The notes below the pieces were generated by a model, which saw nothing but the letters and a program-made list of their open reading frames with translations, searched no databases and was not told where the DNA came from. A stretch of 26,697 nucleotides of DNA from MED-G78 sp964546275. Lineage in GTDB: Bacteria > Pseudomonadota > Gammaproteobacteria > Magnimaribacterales > D2472. The stretch covers positions 1 through 26,697 of the forward strand of contig CAZJJG010000019.1 of NCBI GenBank assembly GCA_964546275.1. The letters are read 5' to 3'. Within the stretch, counting starts at the first letter, position 1. Each line of letters starts with the position of its first letter. Of the stretch, positions 8,387 through 16,990 are shown one piece after another. The position numbers and the translations under genes were made by a program.

Positions 8387-8560
8387 TTAGGTTTCACAAC
8401 CATCGGTGGTGCGGCCGCAGATTTGACACGGAGCACCATCTTTTAAGTTTGCTATACCGCCGCATGATCCAGTAATTGGTTTATTGTTGGCAATTACACC
8501 TATTGCAAGTAAAGCAAATGAACTAAAGATAACTACGATACCAAGAATAATTTCAATCAT
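8387..8560 (-). CDS. nqrM: Na+-NQR maturation protein NqrM (DUF539 family)
   Basis: A 57-residue gene not obvious from size. It encodes an N-terminal membrane helix (about 3-24, hydrophobic, starting MIEIILGIVV) and then the NqrM signature GSCGG (31-35), with four cysteines at 33, 45, 48 and 55. The Cys-x11-Cys start matches the family; the later spacing is Cys-x2-Cys-x6-Cys. NqrM is required for maturation of the Na+ pump, thought to serve the NqrD/NqrE iron centre. The ATG overlaps the apbE stop as ATGA, so it is the translationally coupled last gene of the nqr operon. It is somewhat shorter than typical homologues, lacking their charged C-terminal tail. Confidence 0.9.
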   Translation of the reverse strand: MIEIILGIVVIFSSFALLAIGVIANNKPITGSCGGIANLKDGAPCQICGRTTDGCET

Positions 8561-9549
8561 AAGCCTAGATCATACCATTTTTGAGATTTAATTAGCTTTG
8601 TACCTTCATCAGTTCTGGTGATAAATAAAACAGCTAAATTATTATTATCTGCAAAATTAAGACCTTCATCTAAACCCATGACGTTAAGAGCTGTTGCATA
8701 AGCATCTGCAAGTGTTGAGGAAGATAAAGATACAACCGTTACAGAATCTAAAGTATTTACTATGGAATTATTTGTAGATGGATTAATTGTATGTGTTACT
8801 CGCTTACCATCTTGATATTTAAAATTTCTATACTCGCCTGATGTTGCCATTGCTAGAAAATCAATACTGCTATTGGTTATAGTGTAGATGGGTGCTTCTA
8901 AGGCAGAAGTAGGATCCTGAATTCCAATAACCCAAGCATCATCTCCATTCAAACCATTAACAATAATCTCGCCACCAATATCGATTAGGTGATTTGTAAG
9001 ATTGTTATCGATAAGATATTCATGAAGTTTTTGAACAGCAAAGCCTTTTGCTATTGATGACATATCAAACCAAAAATCAATCTTTTTAATAAGAGTATTA
9101 CCTTGAAGTATATATTTACTCTGATCTAACATATCTATCGACAATTCCTTTCCAAAGGTGGGTGAAAACCCATTCATTGCAGAGATTTTTCCAAGAGTAA
9201 TGTCATAGGAATTCTTTGTCTTAATAGCTACTTCATCAGCGATACGAATAAGATAAATTAAATCTGGTGATAATTCTATTTCTGTATTTATAGATTTAGC
9301 ATTTATGATTGATACTTCGGAATCCTCTTTATAATTAGATGCCACATAATCAATAGAATTGAGTATGTTTTTTATTTCAGAGTGGTGGTGATCAGAAATA
9401 TAGTCAGCTGAATTTATAGACCAGGTAGTGCCATAAATTGATCCATTTAAGAAGGTGTTAGATTTTGAATTATATTCATAGGCAATATATACACATCCTA
9501 AGCCTACCAAGAAGGCAAAGAGCTTTGATAAAAGTTGTCTATTAATCAA
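8557..9549 (-). CDS. apbE: FAD:protein FMN transferase ApbE
   Basis: A 330-residue ApbE that attaches FMN through a phosphoester bond to threonines of NqrB and NqrC, using FAD and Mg2+ on the outer face of the inner membrane. Segments seen are SYDITLGKISAMNGF (114-128), DMSSIAKGFAVQ (162-173), IDIGGEIIVNG (189-199), TSGEYRNF (236-243), HTINP (253-257) and the metal-binding DAYATALNVMG (282-292). Residues 7-24 are hydrophobic and act as a signal or anchor; the Cys at 19 lacks a canonical lipobox, so lipidation is doubtful. The best start is TTG, 6 nt after the nqrF stop; no ATG occurs in frame until residue 125. The stop overlaps the nqrM start. Confidence 0.95.
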   Translation of the reverse strand: MINRQLLSKLFAFLVGLGCVYIAYEYNSKSNTFLNGSIYGTTWSINSADYISDHHHSEIKNILNSIDYVASNYKEDSEVSIINAKSINTEIELSPDLIYLIRIADEVAIKTKNSYDITLGKISAMNGFSPTFGKELSIDMLDQSKYILQGNTLIKKIDFWFDMSSIAKGFAVQKLHEYLIDNNLTNHLIDIGGEIIVNGLNGDDAWVIGIQDPTSALEAPIYTITNSSIDFLAMATSGEYRNFKYQDGKRVTHTINPSTNNSIVNTLDSVTVVSLSSSTLADAYATALNVMGLDEGLNFADNNNLAVLFITRTDEGTKLIKSQKWYDLGL

Positions 9550-9555
9550 ACTTTT

Positions 9556-10785
9556 TTAGCCACCAAAGTCATCAAGTGCAATACTTTCAGGCTCAACACC
9601 TAGACTTAAAAGCAAATCAATACAGGCTTTATTCATCATAGGAGGTCCACACATATAATATTCACAATCTTCAGGTGCTTCATGCTCTTTTAAATAGTTT
9701 TCATAAAGAACTTGGTGAATAAAACCAGTCTTTCCATCCCAGTCATCTTCAGGCTGGGGATCAGACAAAGCTACATGCCAAGTAAAATTTTCATTTTCTT
9801 CTGCAAGTTTATTAAATTCATCAACATAGAACATTTCTTTTAAACTTCTTGCTCCATACCAAAATGTAATTTTTCTATCTGAGTTAATTCTTAAAAGCTG
9901 ATCAAAGATGTGAGATCGCATAGGTGCCATTCCCGCTCCACCTCCAACAAATACCATTTCATTAGCAGTTTCTTTTGCAAAAAATTCACCAAAAGGTCCA
10001 AAAACTTTAACCTTATCTCCAGGCTTTAGATTAAACGTCCAAGAAGACATTACTCCAGGAGGAAAATCAGTACCAGGAGGCGGTGATGCTATTCTGATAT
10101 TAAATTTAATAATACCCTTTTCTTCTGGGTAATTAGCCATGGAATAAGCTCTTATAACAGGCTCTTTATTTATAGCTTTGTTTTCCCATATTTTAAAACG
10201 ATCCCAGTCCTCATGATATTCTTTGTCTATATCAAAATCTTTATAATCAATTTCATACTCAGGAGCTTCAAGCTGAACATATCCACCAGCTTTAAAATCA
10301 ACAGACTGTCCATCAGGAAGTTTTAGAATAAGCTCTTTAATAAAAGTTGCGACGTTTTCGTTTGAAATAACTTCACATTCCCACTCCTCAACACCAAAGA
10401 TCTCTTCAGGTACATTAATCTTTAAATCATTTTTAACTGCTACCTGACAGGAAAGTCTCCATCCTTCATTTTTCTCTCGAGTGTTAAAATGAGACTCTTC
10501 GGTAGGAAGTATAGATCCTCCACCTTCTAAAACTTGGCATTTGCATTGCGAGCATGTACCGCCTCCTCCACATGCAGATGAAAGGAAGATTTTATTTTCA
10601 GCAAGTGTTTGAAGTAATTTAGATCCTGAGGGAACCACTATTGGATTTGCTGCATCACCATTAATTTCTATCGAAACAGAGCCCGTGCTTACAAGCTGAG
10701 ATCTAGCTGCAAGAATTACTAATACAAGCAGTAAAACAACACCTGTAAAACCGACGACGCCTAAAGTTAAATCTAATAAATCCAT
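9556..10785 (-). CDS. nqrF: Na+-translocating NADH:quinone reductase subunit F
   Basis: A 409-residue NADH-oxidising subunit, the electron entry point of the Na+ pump. An N-terminal membrane helix (about 5-27) is followed by a ferredoxin-like domain with 2Fe-2S ligands Cys72, Cys78, Cys81 and Cys113 (ACGGGGTCSQCKC). A ferredoxin-reductase module follows with the FAD motif RAYSMANYPEE and the NADH-binding GGGAGMAPMRS, ending in the family-typical ALDDFGG. Length matches Vibrio NqrF. It is preceded by nqrE with a 15-nt gap and followed by apbE after 6 nt. Confidence 0.98.
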   Translation of the reverse strand: MDLLDLTLGVVGFTGVVLLLVLVILAARSQLVSTGSVSIEINGDAANPIVVPSGSKLLQTLAENKIFLSSACGGGGTCSQCKCQVLEGGGSILPTEESHFNTREKNEGWRLSCQVAVKNDLKINVPEEIFGVEEWECEVISNENVATFIKELILKLPDGQSVDFKAGGYVQLEAPEYEIDYKDFDIDKEYHEDWDRFKIWENKAINKEPVIRAYSMANYPEEKGIIKFNIRIASPPPGTDFPPGVMSSWTFNLKPGDKVKVFGPFGEFFAKETANEMVFVGGGAGMAPMRSHIFDQLLRINSDRKITFWYGARSLKEMFYVDEFNKLAEENENFTWHVALSDPQPEDDWDGKTGFIHQVLYENYLKEHEAPEDCEYYMCGPPMMNKACIDLLLSLGVEPESIALDDFGG

Positions 10786-10800
10786 ATTACTAATCTCTAT

Positions 10801-11418
10801 TTAAAGAGATATACCTCCAAATGACATAAATCCAAAACTCATGAGTCCAACTATTATAAAAGTTGCACCAAGGCCTTGAAGTCCTTCAGGTATATCTGAG
10901 TATTTTAATTTTTCACGTATTCCAGCCAATATGACGATAGCCATAGCCCAACCAAAACCAGCTCCAAATCCATAAACAACACTTTCACCAAACATTAAAT
11001 CCTTTTCAACCATAAACAAAGAAGCGCCTAAGATTGCGCAGTTAACTGTTATAAGCGGTAAGAAGACGCCTAAGGCATTATATAAAGCAGGAACATATCT
11101 ATCCAAAAACATTTCTAATATTTGCACTACAGCAGCTATAACACCTATATAACTAATCAGACCAACGAATTCTAGATTAACATCTGCAAAATCTGAACCA
11201 AGCCATGCAAGAGCGCCGTCTCTGATAACGAAATTATATAAAAAATTATTTAAAGGAACTGTTATTAGACATACAACAATTACAGCAATCCCGAGACCAA
11301 ATGCTGCGTCTATCTTTTTAGAAATCGCAATAAAGGTACACATTCCCAAAAATACAGATAATGCTATATTTTCAATAAATACTGTAGTTACAAAAATACT
11401 TAGATAGTGTTCAAACAT
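10801..11418 (-). CDS. nqrE: Na+-translocating NADH:quinone reductase subunit E
   Basis: A 205-residue, six-helix integral membrane subunit. Conserved features are FIENIALSVFLGMC with Cys27, VNCAILGASLFM with Cys127, and the C-terminal SFGFMSFGG. With NqrD it forms the pseudo-symmetric pair whose cysteines hold the intramembrane iron centre in structures of the Vibrio enzyme. It is homologous to RnfA, but the operon with nqrA, nqrB, nqrC and nqrF makes NqrE certain. The ATG overlaps the nqrD stop by 8 nt. Confidence 0.97.
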   Translation of the reverse strand: MFEHYLSIFVTTVFIENIALSVFLGMCTFIAISKKIDAAFGLGIAVIVVCLITVPLNNFLYNFVIRDGALAWLGSDFADVNLEFVGLISYIGVIAAVVQILEMFLDRYVPALYNALGVFLPLITVNCAILGASLFMVEKDLMFGESVVYGFGAGFGWAMAIVILAGIREKLKYSDIPEGLQGLGATFIIVGLMSFGFMSFGGISL

Positions 11419-12097
11419 TTAACTCTCTCTTATTTAAGTCTGGAGCTGTTGAGTGTTTAGCGAGCTTAAAATCAGCTGCTTCTGCCTGCTCAGGTCTGAT
11501 TGAACGAATTGCCCATATAAATAAACCAATAATGATAAATGAGCTTGGTGGTAATAAAAGCAAGTTATTAGGTACATACCAGCCACCATTTGATACAAGG
11601 GTAAATATTTCATAACCCATTAAAGTGCCAGAGCCAAATAACTCTCTGATAATTGCTACAGAAATTAATATAACGCTGTAACCTAATCCATTACCCAGAC
11701 CATCAAAGAAGCTTAATAATGGTTTTTCTTTCATAGCAAATGCTTCTGCTCTTCCCATAACGATGCAATTTGTAATAATAAGACCAACGAAGACAGATAA
11801 TTTCTTACTAGTTTCATAGTCATAAGCTTTAAGAAGTTCGTCTACAACAATTACTAATGAAGCAATAATAGTCATTTGCACAATGATTCGAATACTAGAT
11901 GGAATATGATTTCGTATTATCGATATAAATAAATTTGAGAAAGATACAACGGCTGTTAAAGCAACGCACATAACCAAGGTAACAGTAAGACTATTAGTTA
12001 CAGCAAGTGCTGAGCAAATACCTAATATTTGAAGAGCAATAGGATTTTCATCGATTAAAGGTTTTACTATGACTTCTTGATATCTTTTAAGACTCAT
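11411..12097 (-). CDS. nqrD: Na+-translocating NADH:quinone reductase subunit D
   Basis: A 228-residue polytopic membrane subunit homologous to RnfE. Cys28 (LQILGICSALAVTNSL) and Cys111 (GLIITNCIVMGRAEAFA) occupy the positions that ligate the NqrD/NqrE metal centre, and FFDGLGNGLGYS is a further family block. It is slightly longer than the Vibrio protein (about 210) owing to a hydrophilic tail. The start overlaps the nqrC stop by 11 nt and the stop overlaps nqrE by 8 nt. Confidence 0.97.
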   Translation of the reverse strand: MSLKRYQEVIVKPLIDENPIALQILGICSALAVTNSLTVTLVMCVALTAVVSFSNLFISIIRNHIPSSIRIIVQMTIIASLVIVVDELLKAYDYETSKKLSVFVGLIITNCIVMGRAEAFAMKEKPLLSFFDGLGNGLGYSVILISVAIIRELFGSGTLMGYEIFTLVSNGGWYVPNNLLLLPPSSFIIIGLFIWAIRSIRPEQAEAADFKLAKHSTAPDLNKRELNV

Positions 12098-12860
12098 AAT
12101 TTAAATCCTTTAACATTGTTGAGTATCCAGAGTTACTAAACCAATATTCAATCATGTTAGATACGCCTCTACTTGTAAGTGTTGCGCCAGAAAGGCCATC
12201 AACTTTATAAGCATACAAGGGATCATCTGTTTCTGCTTTTCCTTTAATAACCTTTAAAATAACTTGGTTGTCTTTATAAATTTGTTTACCACGCCATAAT
12301 GATTTCCACTTAGGATTATCTACCTCTGCACCCAATCCAGGAGTTTCTTTATGCTGATAGAACTCAATACCAGCAACAGTATTGAAATCGCTCTCTAGCG
12401 ATATATAGCCATACATAGTTCCCCACAAACCAAACCCGCGGATAGGAAGGATAAGTTTAGATATTAAATTATCTTCATCTCTGACTATGTATATTTTTCC
12501 TATATTTTCTCTATTTTTGATAATAGCAATATCTTCATCTTGAGGAACTTTTGAGGATAGTGAGGAATCTTTTGTAGCTAAGATTTGATCATAGGTATCA
12601 ATGGAGAAATCATTAAACTCTGATAAAAGTTCTCCCGTTTCAAAGTTAATAAATTTAACTTCAAGAGATTCAAATTGAGCTTTAACTTCAAGATCTGGAT
12701 TGTAAATTTTGCCTGCCTGTAGGATTTTAATCCTCTGATCATTTAGTTTATTTTCAATTTGCATATCTCTTAGGCCAACCGCTGCAAAAGATACAACTAA
12801 TGAGCATACAAGACATATCACAAAGGATACTGATAAAGTTTTTAAGACAGACTCATTCAT
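12087..12860 (-). CDS. nqrC: Na+-translocating NADH:quinone reductase subunit C
   Basis: A 257-residue subunit with one N-terminal membrane helix (about 8-29) and a periplasmic FMN-binding domain. The flavinylation motif SGATLTS is at 224-230, with Thr227 the expected phosphoester site, modified by the neighbouring ApbE. The block KETPGLGAEV (171-180) is also diagnostic. I chose the ATG at 12860 (MNESVLKTL), which aligns with Vibrio NqrC and has GAGAG 9 nt upstream. A TTG two codons earlier (12866) would add only two residues and is the alternative. The gene overlaps nqrB by 8 nt and nqrD by 11 nt. Confidence 0.96.
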   Translation of the reverse strand: MNESVLKTLSVSFVICLVCSLVVSFAAVGLRDMQIENKLNDQRIKILQAGKIYNPDLEVKAQFESLEVKFINFETGELLSEFNDFSIDTYDQILATKDSSLSSKVPQDEDIAIIKNRENIGKIYIVRDEDNLISKLILPIRGFGLWGTMYGYISLESDFNTVAGIEFYQHKETPGLGAEVDNPKWKSLWRGKQIYKDNQVILKVIKGKAETDDPLYAYKVDGLSGATLTSRGVSNMIEYWFSNSGYSTMLKDLNYES

Positions 12861-14085
12861 TTGCAAGGACTCTCTTTCTTTTATTAATATTTGAAGTTAC
12901 TACCATATGATCTATTACAGGGGCGATAAGGTTAGCAAATAAGATGGCTAACATCATACCTTCAGGAAAAGCAGGATTAACAACTCTAATCAATACAACC
13001 ATGACCCCTATAAGCCCACCATAAATCCATCTACCAAGATTGGTGCCTGCACCAGATACAGGTTCTGTAGCCATAAAGACTAAACCAAATGCAAAACTTC
13101 CAACAACTAGATGCCAGTACCATGGAACTAAAAACATAGGATTAGTATCTGATCCAATAAAGTTTAATAAAGAGCTCATTATAATCATGCCAGTTAGTGT
13201 TCCTAATATAATTCTATAAGAAGCTACCTTGGTAAGTAATAAAATAATAAGGCCGATAGAAATTGCTATGACTGAAGTTTCACCAACAGACCCAGGAATA
13301 TTACCAATAAAAGCATCAAACCATGTAAATGACGATGTTAAACCTGGAAGACCTTGTTCAGCTGCAACACCTAATGGAGTTGCTCCACTGTAACCAGATG
13401 GCATAACTAGATTATCGCTAATTCCAGCTATCCAAACTTTATCACCAGAGAGTTGAGTTGGATATGCAAAATATATAAAAGCTCTTCCGGTAAGGGCTGG
13501 ATTTAAGAAGTTTTTTCCTGTTCCGCCAAAGATTTCTTTACCTATGACAATACCAAAAGTAATTCCCATGGCTGCCTGCCAAAGAGGAATATCAGGTGGA
13601 CAACTTAATGCAAAAAGAACTGTTGTTACAAATGCACCTTCACTAATTTCATGCTTTCTAATCGAAGCAAAAAGAGCTTCCCAAGCTATAGCTACAATAA
13701 AAACAACAGCATAAATAGGGAAGAAATAAACAGCACCAAACCATAGTTTATTAAAAAAACTAGTGTGATCATAACCAACAATTGATACTAGGTAATGATG
13801 CCAATCTCCAGTATTAGCTGAATTTATTTGATTTAAATAATCTAAAGACTGATTACCAAGATTGTACATACCGAAGAACATTGCAGGAAATGTAGCCAAC
13901 CAAACTGTAACCATTAATTTTTGAATATCTAAACCGTCTCTAACATGGATAGGGTTTTTAGTTTTACCACTTGTAGTAAAAAATAGATTTTCAGCCGCAT
14001 CAAATAATGGGAACCATTTTTCATACTTGCCGCCTTCTATAAAATTAGGCTTAAGATTATTAATAAATGTACGTATAAATTTCAT
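12853..14085 (-). CDS. nqrB: Na+-translocating NADH:quinone reductase subunit B
   Basis: A 410-residue, roughly ten-helix core subunit that carries covalent FMN, riboflavin and the Na+ path. The flavinylation motif is SGATP at 233-237, so Thr236 is the predicted FMN site, the same number as in Vibrio. Other family blocks are GKEIFGGTGKNFLNPALTGRAF, split here as GGTGKNF and NPALTGRAF (187-203), and ATEPVSGAGTNLGRW. The ATG shares one base with the nqrA stop (TAATG), which implies translational coupling. Confidence 0.98.
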   Translation of the reverse strand: MKFIRTFINNLKPNFIEGGKYEKWFPLFDAAENLFFTTSGKTKNPIHVRDGLDIQKLMVTVWLATFPAMFFGMYNLGNQSLDYLNQINSANTGDWHHYLVSIVGYDHTSFFNKLWFGAVYFFPIYAVVFIVAIAWEALFASIRKHEISEGAFVTTVLFALSCPPDIPLWQAAMGITFGIVIGKEIFGGTGKNFLNPALTGRAFIYFAYPTQLSGDKVWIAGISDNLVMPSGYSGATPLGVAAEQGLPGLTSSFTWFDAFIGNIPGSVGETSVIAISIGLIILLLTKVASYRIILGTLTGMIIMSSLLNFIGSDTNPMFLVPWYWHLVVGSFAFGLVFMATEPVSGAGTNLGRWIYGGLIGVMVVLIRVVNPAFPEGMMLAILFANLIAPVIDHMVVTSNINKRKRVLANE

Positions 14086-15401
14086 TAGATTTCGTTATAT
14101 ATCATTTCTAAATTTTTAGAAAGAAGGCTTGAGTAATCGTACTTGCTTGGGCAAACATAACTACAAAGACCCATATCTTCATCACATAATTCAAGAACTC
14201 CTAAATCAACTAACATCTCTAGATCATAGGTAGCTAAGGCTTTTAGTAATTGGGTTGTCATTATGTCCATAGGCATAACTTCTTCATAAGAGCCTATAGG
14301 AACTATAGGTCTATCACTGCCGTTCATGGCTGTATTAAAATTAAAGCTTTTAGGCTTCATAAATGATGATAAAAAGACATTTAACTTTGAATGGATTTTA
14401 GTCCCTGGCATTAACCAGTTCATAAAAACCTCATCATAATCATCAGGAATTACTGATATTTGATTATGAAAAGCACCTAGGTAATCCATTACAGATTCTG
14501 CTGTATGGCCATGTAAAACTGAACCAGATATCACTCTCGATGCATCTTTGATAATTCCAGCTGTTAATGACGATATATTGGCACCATATCTTGTATTAAT
14601 AAGACATGGTTTTAAAACACCCTCTCCAGCCAATGAAATAACTTTTGAAGTTCTTATTTTACTATTTTTAAGAAGATACCCAATAGAAATACATTCCTGA
14701 AAACCAATACTCCAAACTAGTCTATCAATTCCAACAGGATATATATTATGAATATGTGTTGAGGTTAAACCAGAAGGATGTGGACCGGAAAATTGATTAT
14801 ATGAAACAGCCTCTATATTTTTTTTAAAATTATCATTTTGAAAACAACAGTGAATAGGTGAATTGAAAGCTTCAGTTAAAGCTAGAAGACCTAAATCAAA
14901 AAGATCTTGATCCTCTTTAATAATAAAATAAGGGTCTACTGCTAGCGGATTAGAGTCACAGGCATTGATAAAAATAGCATTAGGTGTTGATTTTATTTTA
15001 GGCGCTCTATTAAAAGGTCTGGTTCTAAAAGCGCTCCAAAGACCAGAATCTTGAAGTAATGAAATTACTTCTTCTTTTGATGATGCTTTGTCAAAATTTT
15101 TATATTTTTCTTCGGCAGCAATATCAATCTCTATTGATAAAAAACGTCTCTTATCTCCTCTATTAATTGAATTTATGGTTCCTGAGGCTGGAGCAGCTAT
15201 AAAGACTCCAGGATTTTTCTTATCTTCTAATAAGTGTTCTCCAGCTTGAACGAAATCACCTACTTTAACTAACATAGTAGGCTTTAAACCAATGTAATCA
15301 GAACCAAGAATGGCTACTGATGAAATTTTTGATGATATTTCTACCTCAAGCGCTGGAGCGCCAGAAATCGGTAGATCTAAACCTTTATTTATCTTGTACA
15401 C
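14085..15401 (-). CDS. nqrA: Na+-translocating NADH:quinone reductase subunit A
   Basis: A 438-residue peripheral cytoplasmic subunit, homologous to RnfC but without its Fe-S motifs; it contributes to quinone reduction. The N-terminus KINKGLDLPISGAP and the blocks DKKNPGVFIAAPASGTI, FRTRPFNRAPK and NPLAVDP match the family. The start is a GTG fixed by alignment with the conserved KGLDLPI start, with AAGGG upstream; no ATG is available nearby. It is the first nqr gene, 74 nt after the upstream GAPDH gene, with its own likely promoter in that gap. Confidence 0.97.
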   Translation of the reverse strand: MYKINKGLDLPISGAPALEVEISSKISSVAILGSDYIGLKPTMLVKVGDFVQAGEHLLEDKKNPGVFIAAPASGTINSINRGDKRRFLSIEIDIAAEEKYKNFDKASSKEEVISLLQDSGLWSAFRTRPFNRAPKIKSTPNAIFINACDSNPLAVDPYFIIKEDQDLFDLGLLALTEAFNSPIHCCFQNDNFKKNIEAVSYNQFSGPHPSGLTSTHIHNIYPVGIDRLVWSIGFQECISIGYLLKNSKIRTSKVISLAGEGVLKPCLINTRYGANISSLTAGIIKDASRVISGSVLHGHTAESVMDYLGAFHNQISVIPDDYDEVFMNWLMPGTKIHSKLNVFLSSFMKPKSFNFNTAMNGSDRPIVPIGSYEEVMPMDIMTTQLLKALATYDLEMLVDLGVLELCDEDMGLCSYVCPSKYDYSSLLSKNLEMIYNEI

Positions 15402-15475
15402 AAATCCCTTGTATTATGCTTCGAAATCCCTCTAAAAACGAGGCTATTATAAAGCTAAAAATGCTATGTTTCTAG
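15402..15475 (-). promoter_or_regulatory. Promoter of the nqrABCDEF-apbE-nqrM operon
   Basis: On the minus strand a perfect -10 TATAAT (plus 15446-15451) follows TAGAAA (plus 15469-15474, 4 of 6 to consensus) at a 17-nt spacing. Transcription would begin about 40 nt before the GTG of nqrA. The leader contains a small hairpin CCTC-N7-GAGG and then AAGGG as ribosome site. The -35 begins just after the stop codon of the GAPDH gene, so read-through from upstream is also possible. Confidence 0.55.
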
Positions 15476-16978
15476 CTATTTGTCTTTTGATAAAGGCAAT
15501 CTTGGTAATTTAATGCCAGCAATTTTTTTAGTTAAGTTTACTACCTGTTTTGAATAGCCATATTCATTGTCATACCAACAATATAAAGTTACTCGATTAC
15601 CAGACGCTATTGTTGCTTGTGAATCAACAATTGATGCAAAAGGGCTTGAGTAAAAGTCTGTCGAAACAATTTCAGGAGAATTAACATATCCAACAATTTC
15701 TCTATATTTTGAATGAAATGCATTCATTTTAAGGAATTCATTAATTGATTCTTTTGATACCTCTTCACTTAACATTAAAGACATTACAGCCAAGCTAACA
15801 TTCGGAGTAGGAACTCTGATTGCATTACCGGTAAGAACGCCTTTGAGCTCAGGTATTGCTTTAGCAACAGCAGCAACAGCTCCAGTGCTTGTGATAACCA
15901 TATTTAAAGCAGCACTTCGTCCTCTTCTGTCTCCACTATGGTAATTATCAATTAGATTTTGATCATTCGTATATGAATGAACTGTTTCAACATGGCCTGA
16001 AGTAATTTTATATTTATCGTGAATAACTTTTAGTACAGGGACAATTGCATTAGTTGTACATGAAGCTGCTGAAACTATTACATCACTATTATCTAGTTCA
16101 GAATCATTGACACCAAAAACAATATTTTTAATTTCACCTTTACCTGGCGCAGTCAAAATTACGTTTTTAGCTCCACCATTAACATGACGACCTAGACCAT
16201 TTTCATCTCTCCAGATTCCAGTATTATCAATTACTATAGGGTCAACAATTCCATGATCCTTGTACTTAAAATCATTCGGGCCAGAAGCATAAATAAATTT
16301 AACAGGATTACCATTTACAACAAGAGAACTATTTTTATCATCAACTCTTATTGTTCCACTAAATCTTCCATGAACAGAATCTCTTTGAAGTAAACTTGCG
16401 CGTTTAGCTAAATCATCAGAATTAGTTTTTCTAACAACTACCGCTTTGAGTCTGAAGTAATTACCAGGTCCAGTAGTCTCAACAAGCATTCTTGCTACAA
16501 GCCTCCCAACTCTTCCAAAACCATATAGCACTATATCCTGAGGTACAGAAGGTCTTACTGATTCAATATCAATAATTGATGCTAGTTCTTTAGCTAAATA
16601 ATCATCTATTCCCGATGTATCATCAGGAAGATTAGTAAAGCCTGGATAGTTAATAGTTAACTCACCAAGATCAATCTCACAATCAGATAAATTTAACTTA
16701 ACTAAAGCTTGTAATATAGGGTAAGTTTCTTGTTCACTCAGCTCGTTAGACTCAACCTGTCTTATAAATCTATGAGCTGTCATTATTGATACGGGAGACT
16801 CATTAACTAAAGACTTTCCATACATAAGAACCTGAACGCCATTTCTAAACATGGAACCAATCATAGGAACCATAAGTTCTGCTAAGGCTTCACGCCATCT
16901 CCAGTCTCCAAAAGAATCTAAAGGAAGATCTCTTTCCTGCCTTTTGGTTGAATCAAAAGTTAAATCTTTATCGCTCAT
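15476..16978 (-). CDS. Glyceraldehyde-3-phosphate dehydrogenase, long form
   Basis: A 500-residue protein with a GAPDH domain from about 147 onward and an N-terminal extension of about 145 residues absent from the usual 330-residue enzyme. Seen: Rossmann motif GFGRVGR (153-159), catalytic Cys307 in SAASCTTNAIVP, His334 in ETVHSYTNDQ, and RVPTPNVSLAVM. The segment where NAD enzymes have an Asp (AINDP) reads VVVRKTN, with Arg183-Lys184, which suggests NADP tolerance. Long GAPDHs of this kind occur in Pseudomonas between nqr and mfd, as here. It follows the acyl-CoA dehydrogenase genes with a 12-nt gap. Whether it works in gluconeogenesis or glycolysis cannot be read from sequence. Confidence 0.9.
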   Translation of the reverse strand: MSDKDLTFDSTKRQERDLPLDSFGDWRWREALAELMVPMIGSMFRNGVQVLMYGKSLVNESPVSIMTAHRFIRQVESNELSEQETYPILQALVKLNLSDCEIDLGELTINYPGFTNLPDDTSGIDDYLAKELASIIDIESVRPSVPQDIVLYGFGRVGRLVARMLVETTGPGNYFRLKAVVVRKTNSDDLAKRASLLQRDSVHGRFSGTIRVDDKNSSLVVNGNPVKFIYASGPNDFKYKDHGIVDPIVIDNTGIWRDENGLGRHVNGGAKNVILTAPGKGEIKNIVFGVNDSELDNSDVIVSAASCTTNAIVPVLKVIHDKYKITSGHVETVHSYTNDQNLIDNYHSGDRRGRSAALNMVITSTGAVAAVAKAIPELKGVLTGNAIRVPTPNVSLAVMSLMLSEEVSKESINEFLKMNAFHSKYREIVGYVNSPEIVSTDFYSSPFASIVDSQATIASGNRVTLYCWYDNEYGYSKQVVNLTKKIAGIKLPRLPLSKDK

Positions 16979-16990
16979 GGTGATGTATTT

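Noticed and set aside
8557..9549. ApbE as a lipoprotein
   Set aside because: The Cys at residue 19 is preceded by V-G-L-G, which lacks the aliphatic residue at -3 of a normal lipobox; called a membrane-anchored or exported protein instead.
9556..15401. An Rnf complex instead of Na+-NQR
   Set aside because: NqrF with its FAD/NADH module and NqrA without Fe-S motifs are present, and no rnfB is found; the subunit set is NQR.
15428..15442. CCTC-N7-GAGG hairpin between gap and nqrA as a terminator or attenuator
   Set aside because: Only four base pairs and no T run on the minus strand; it may be chance.
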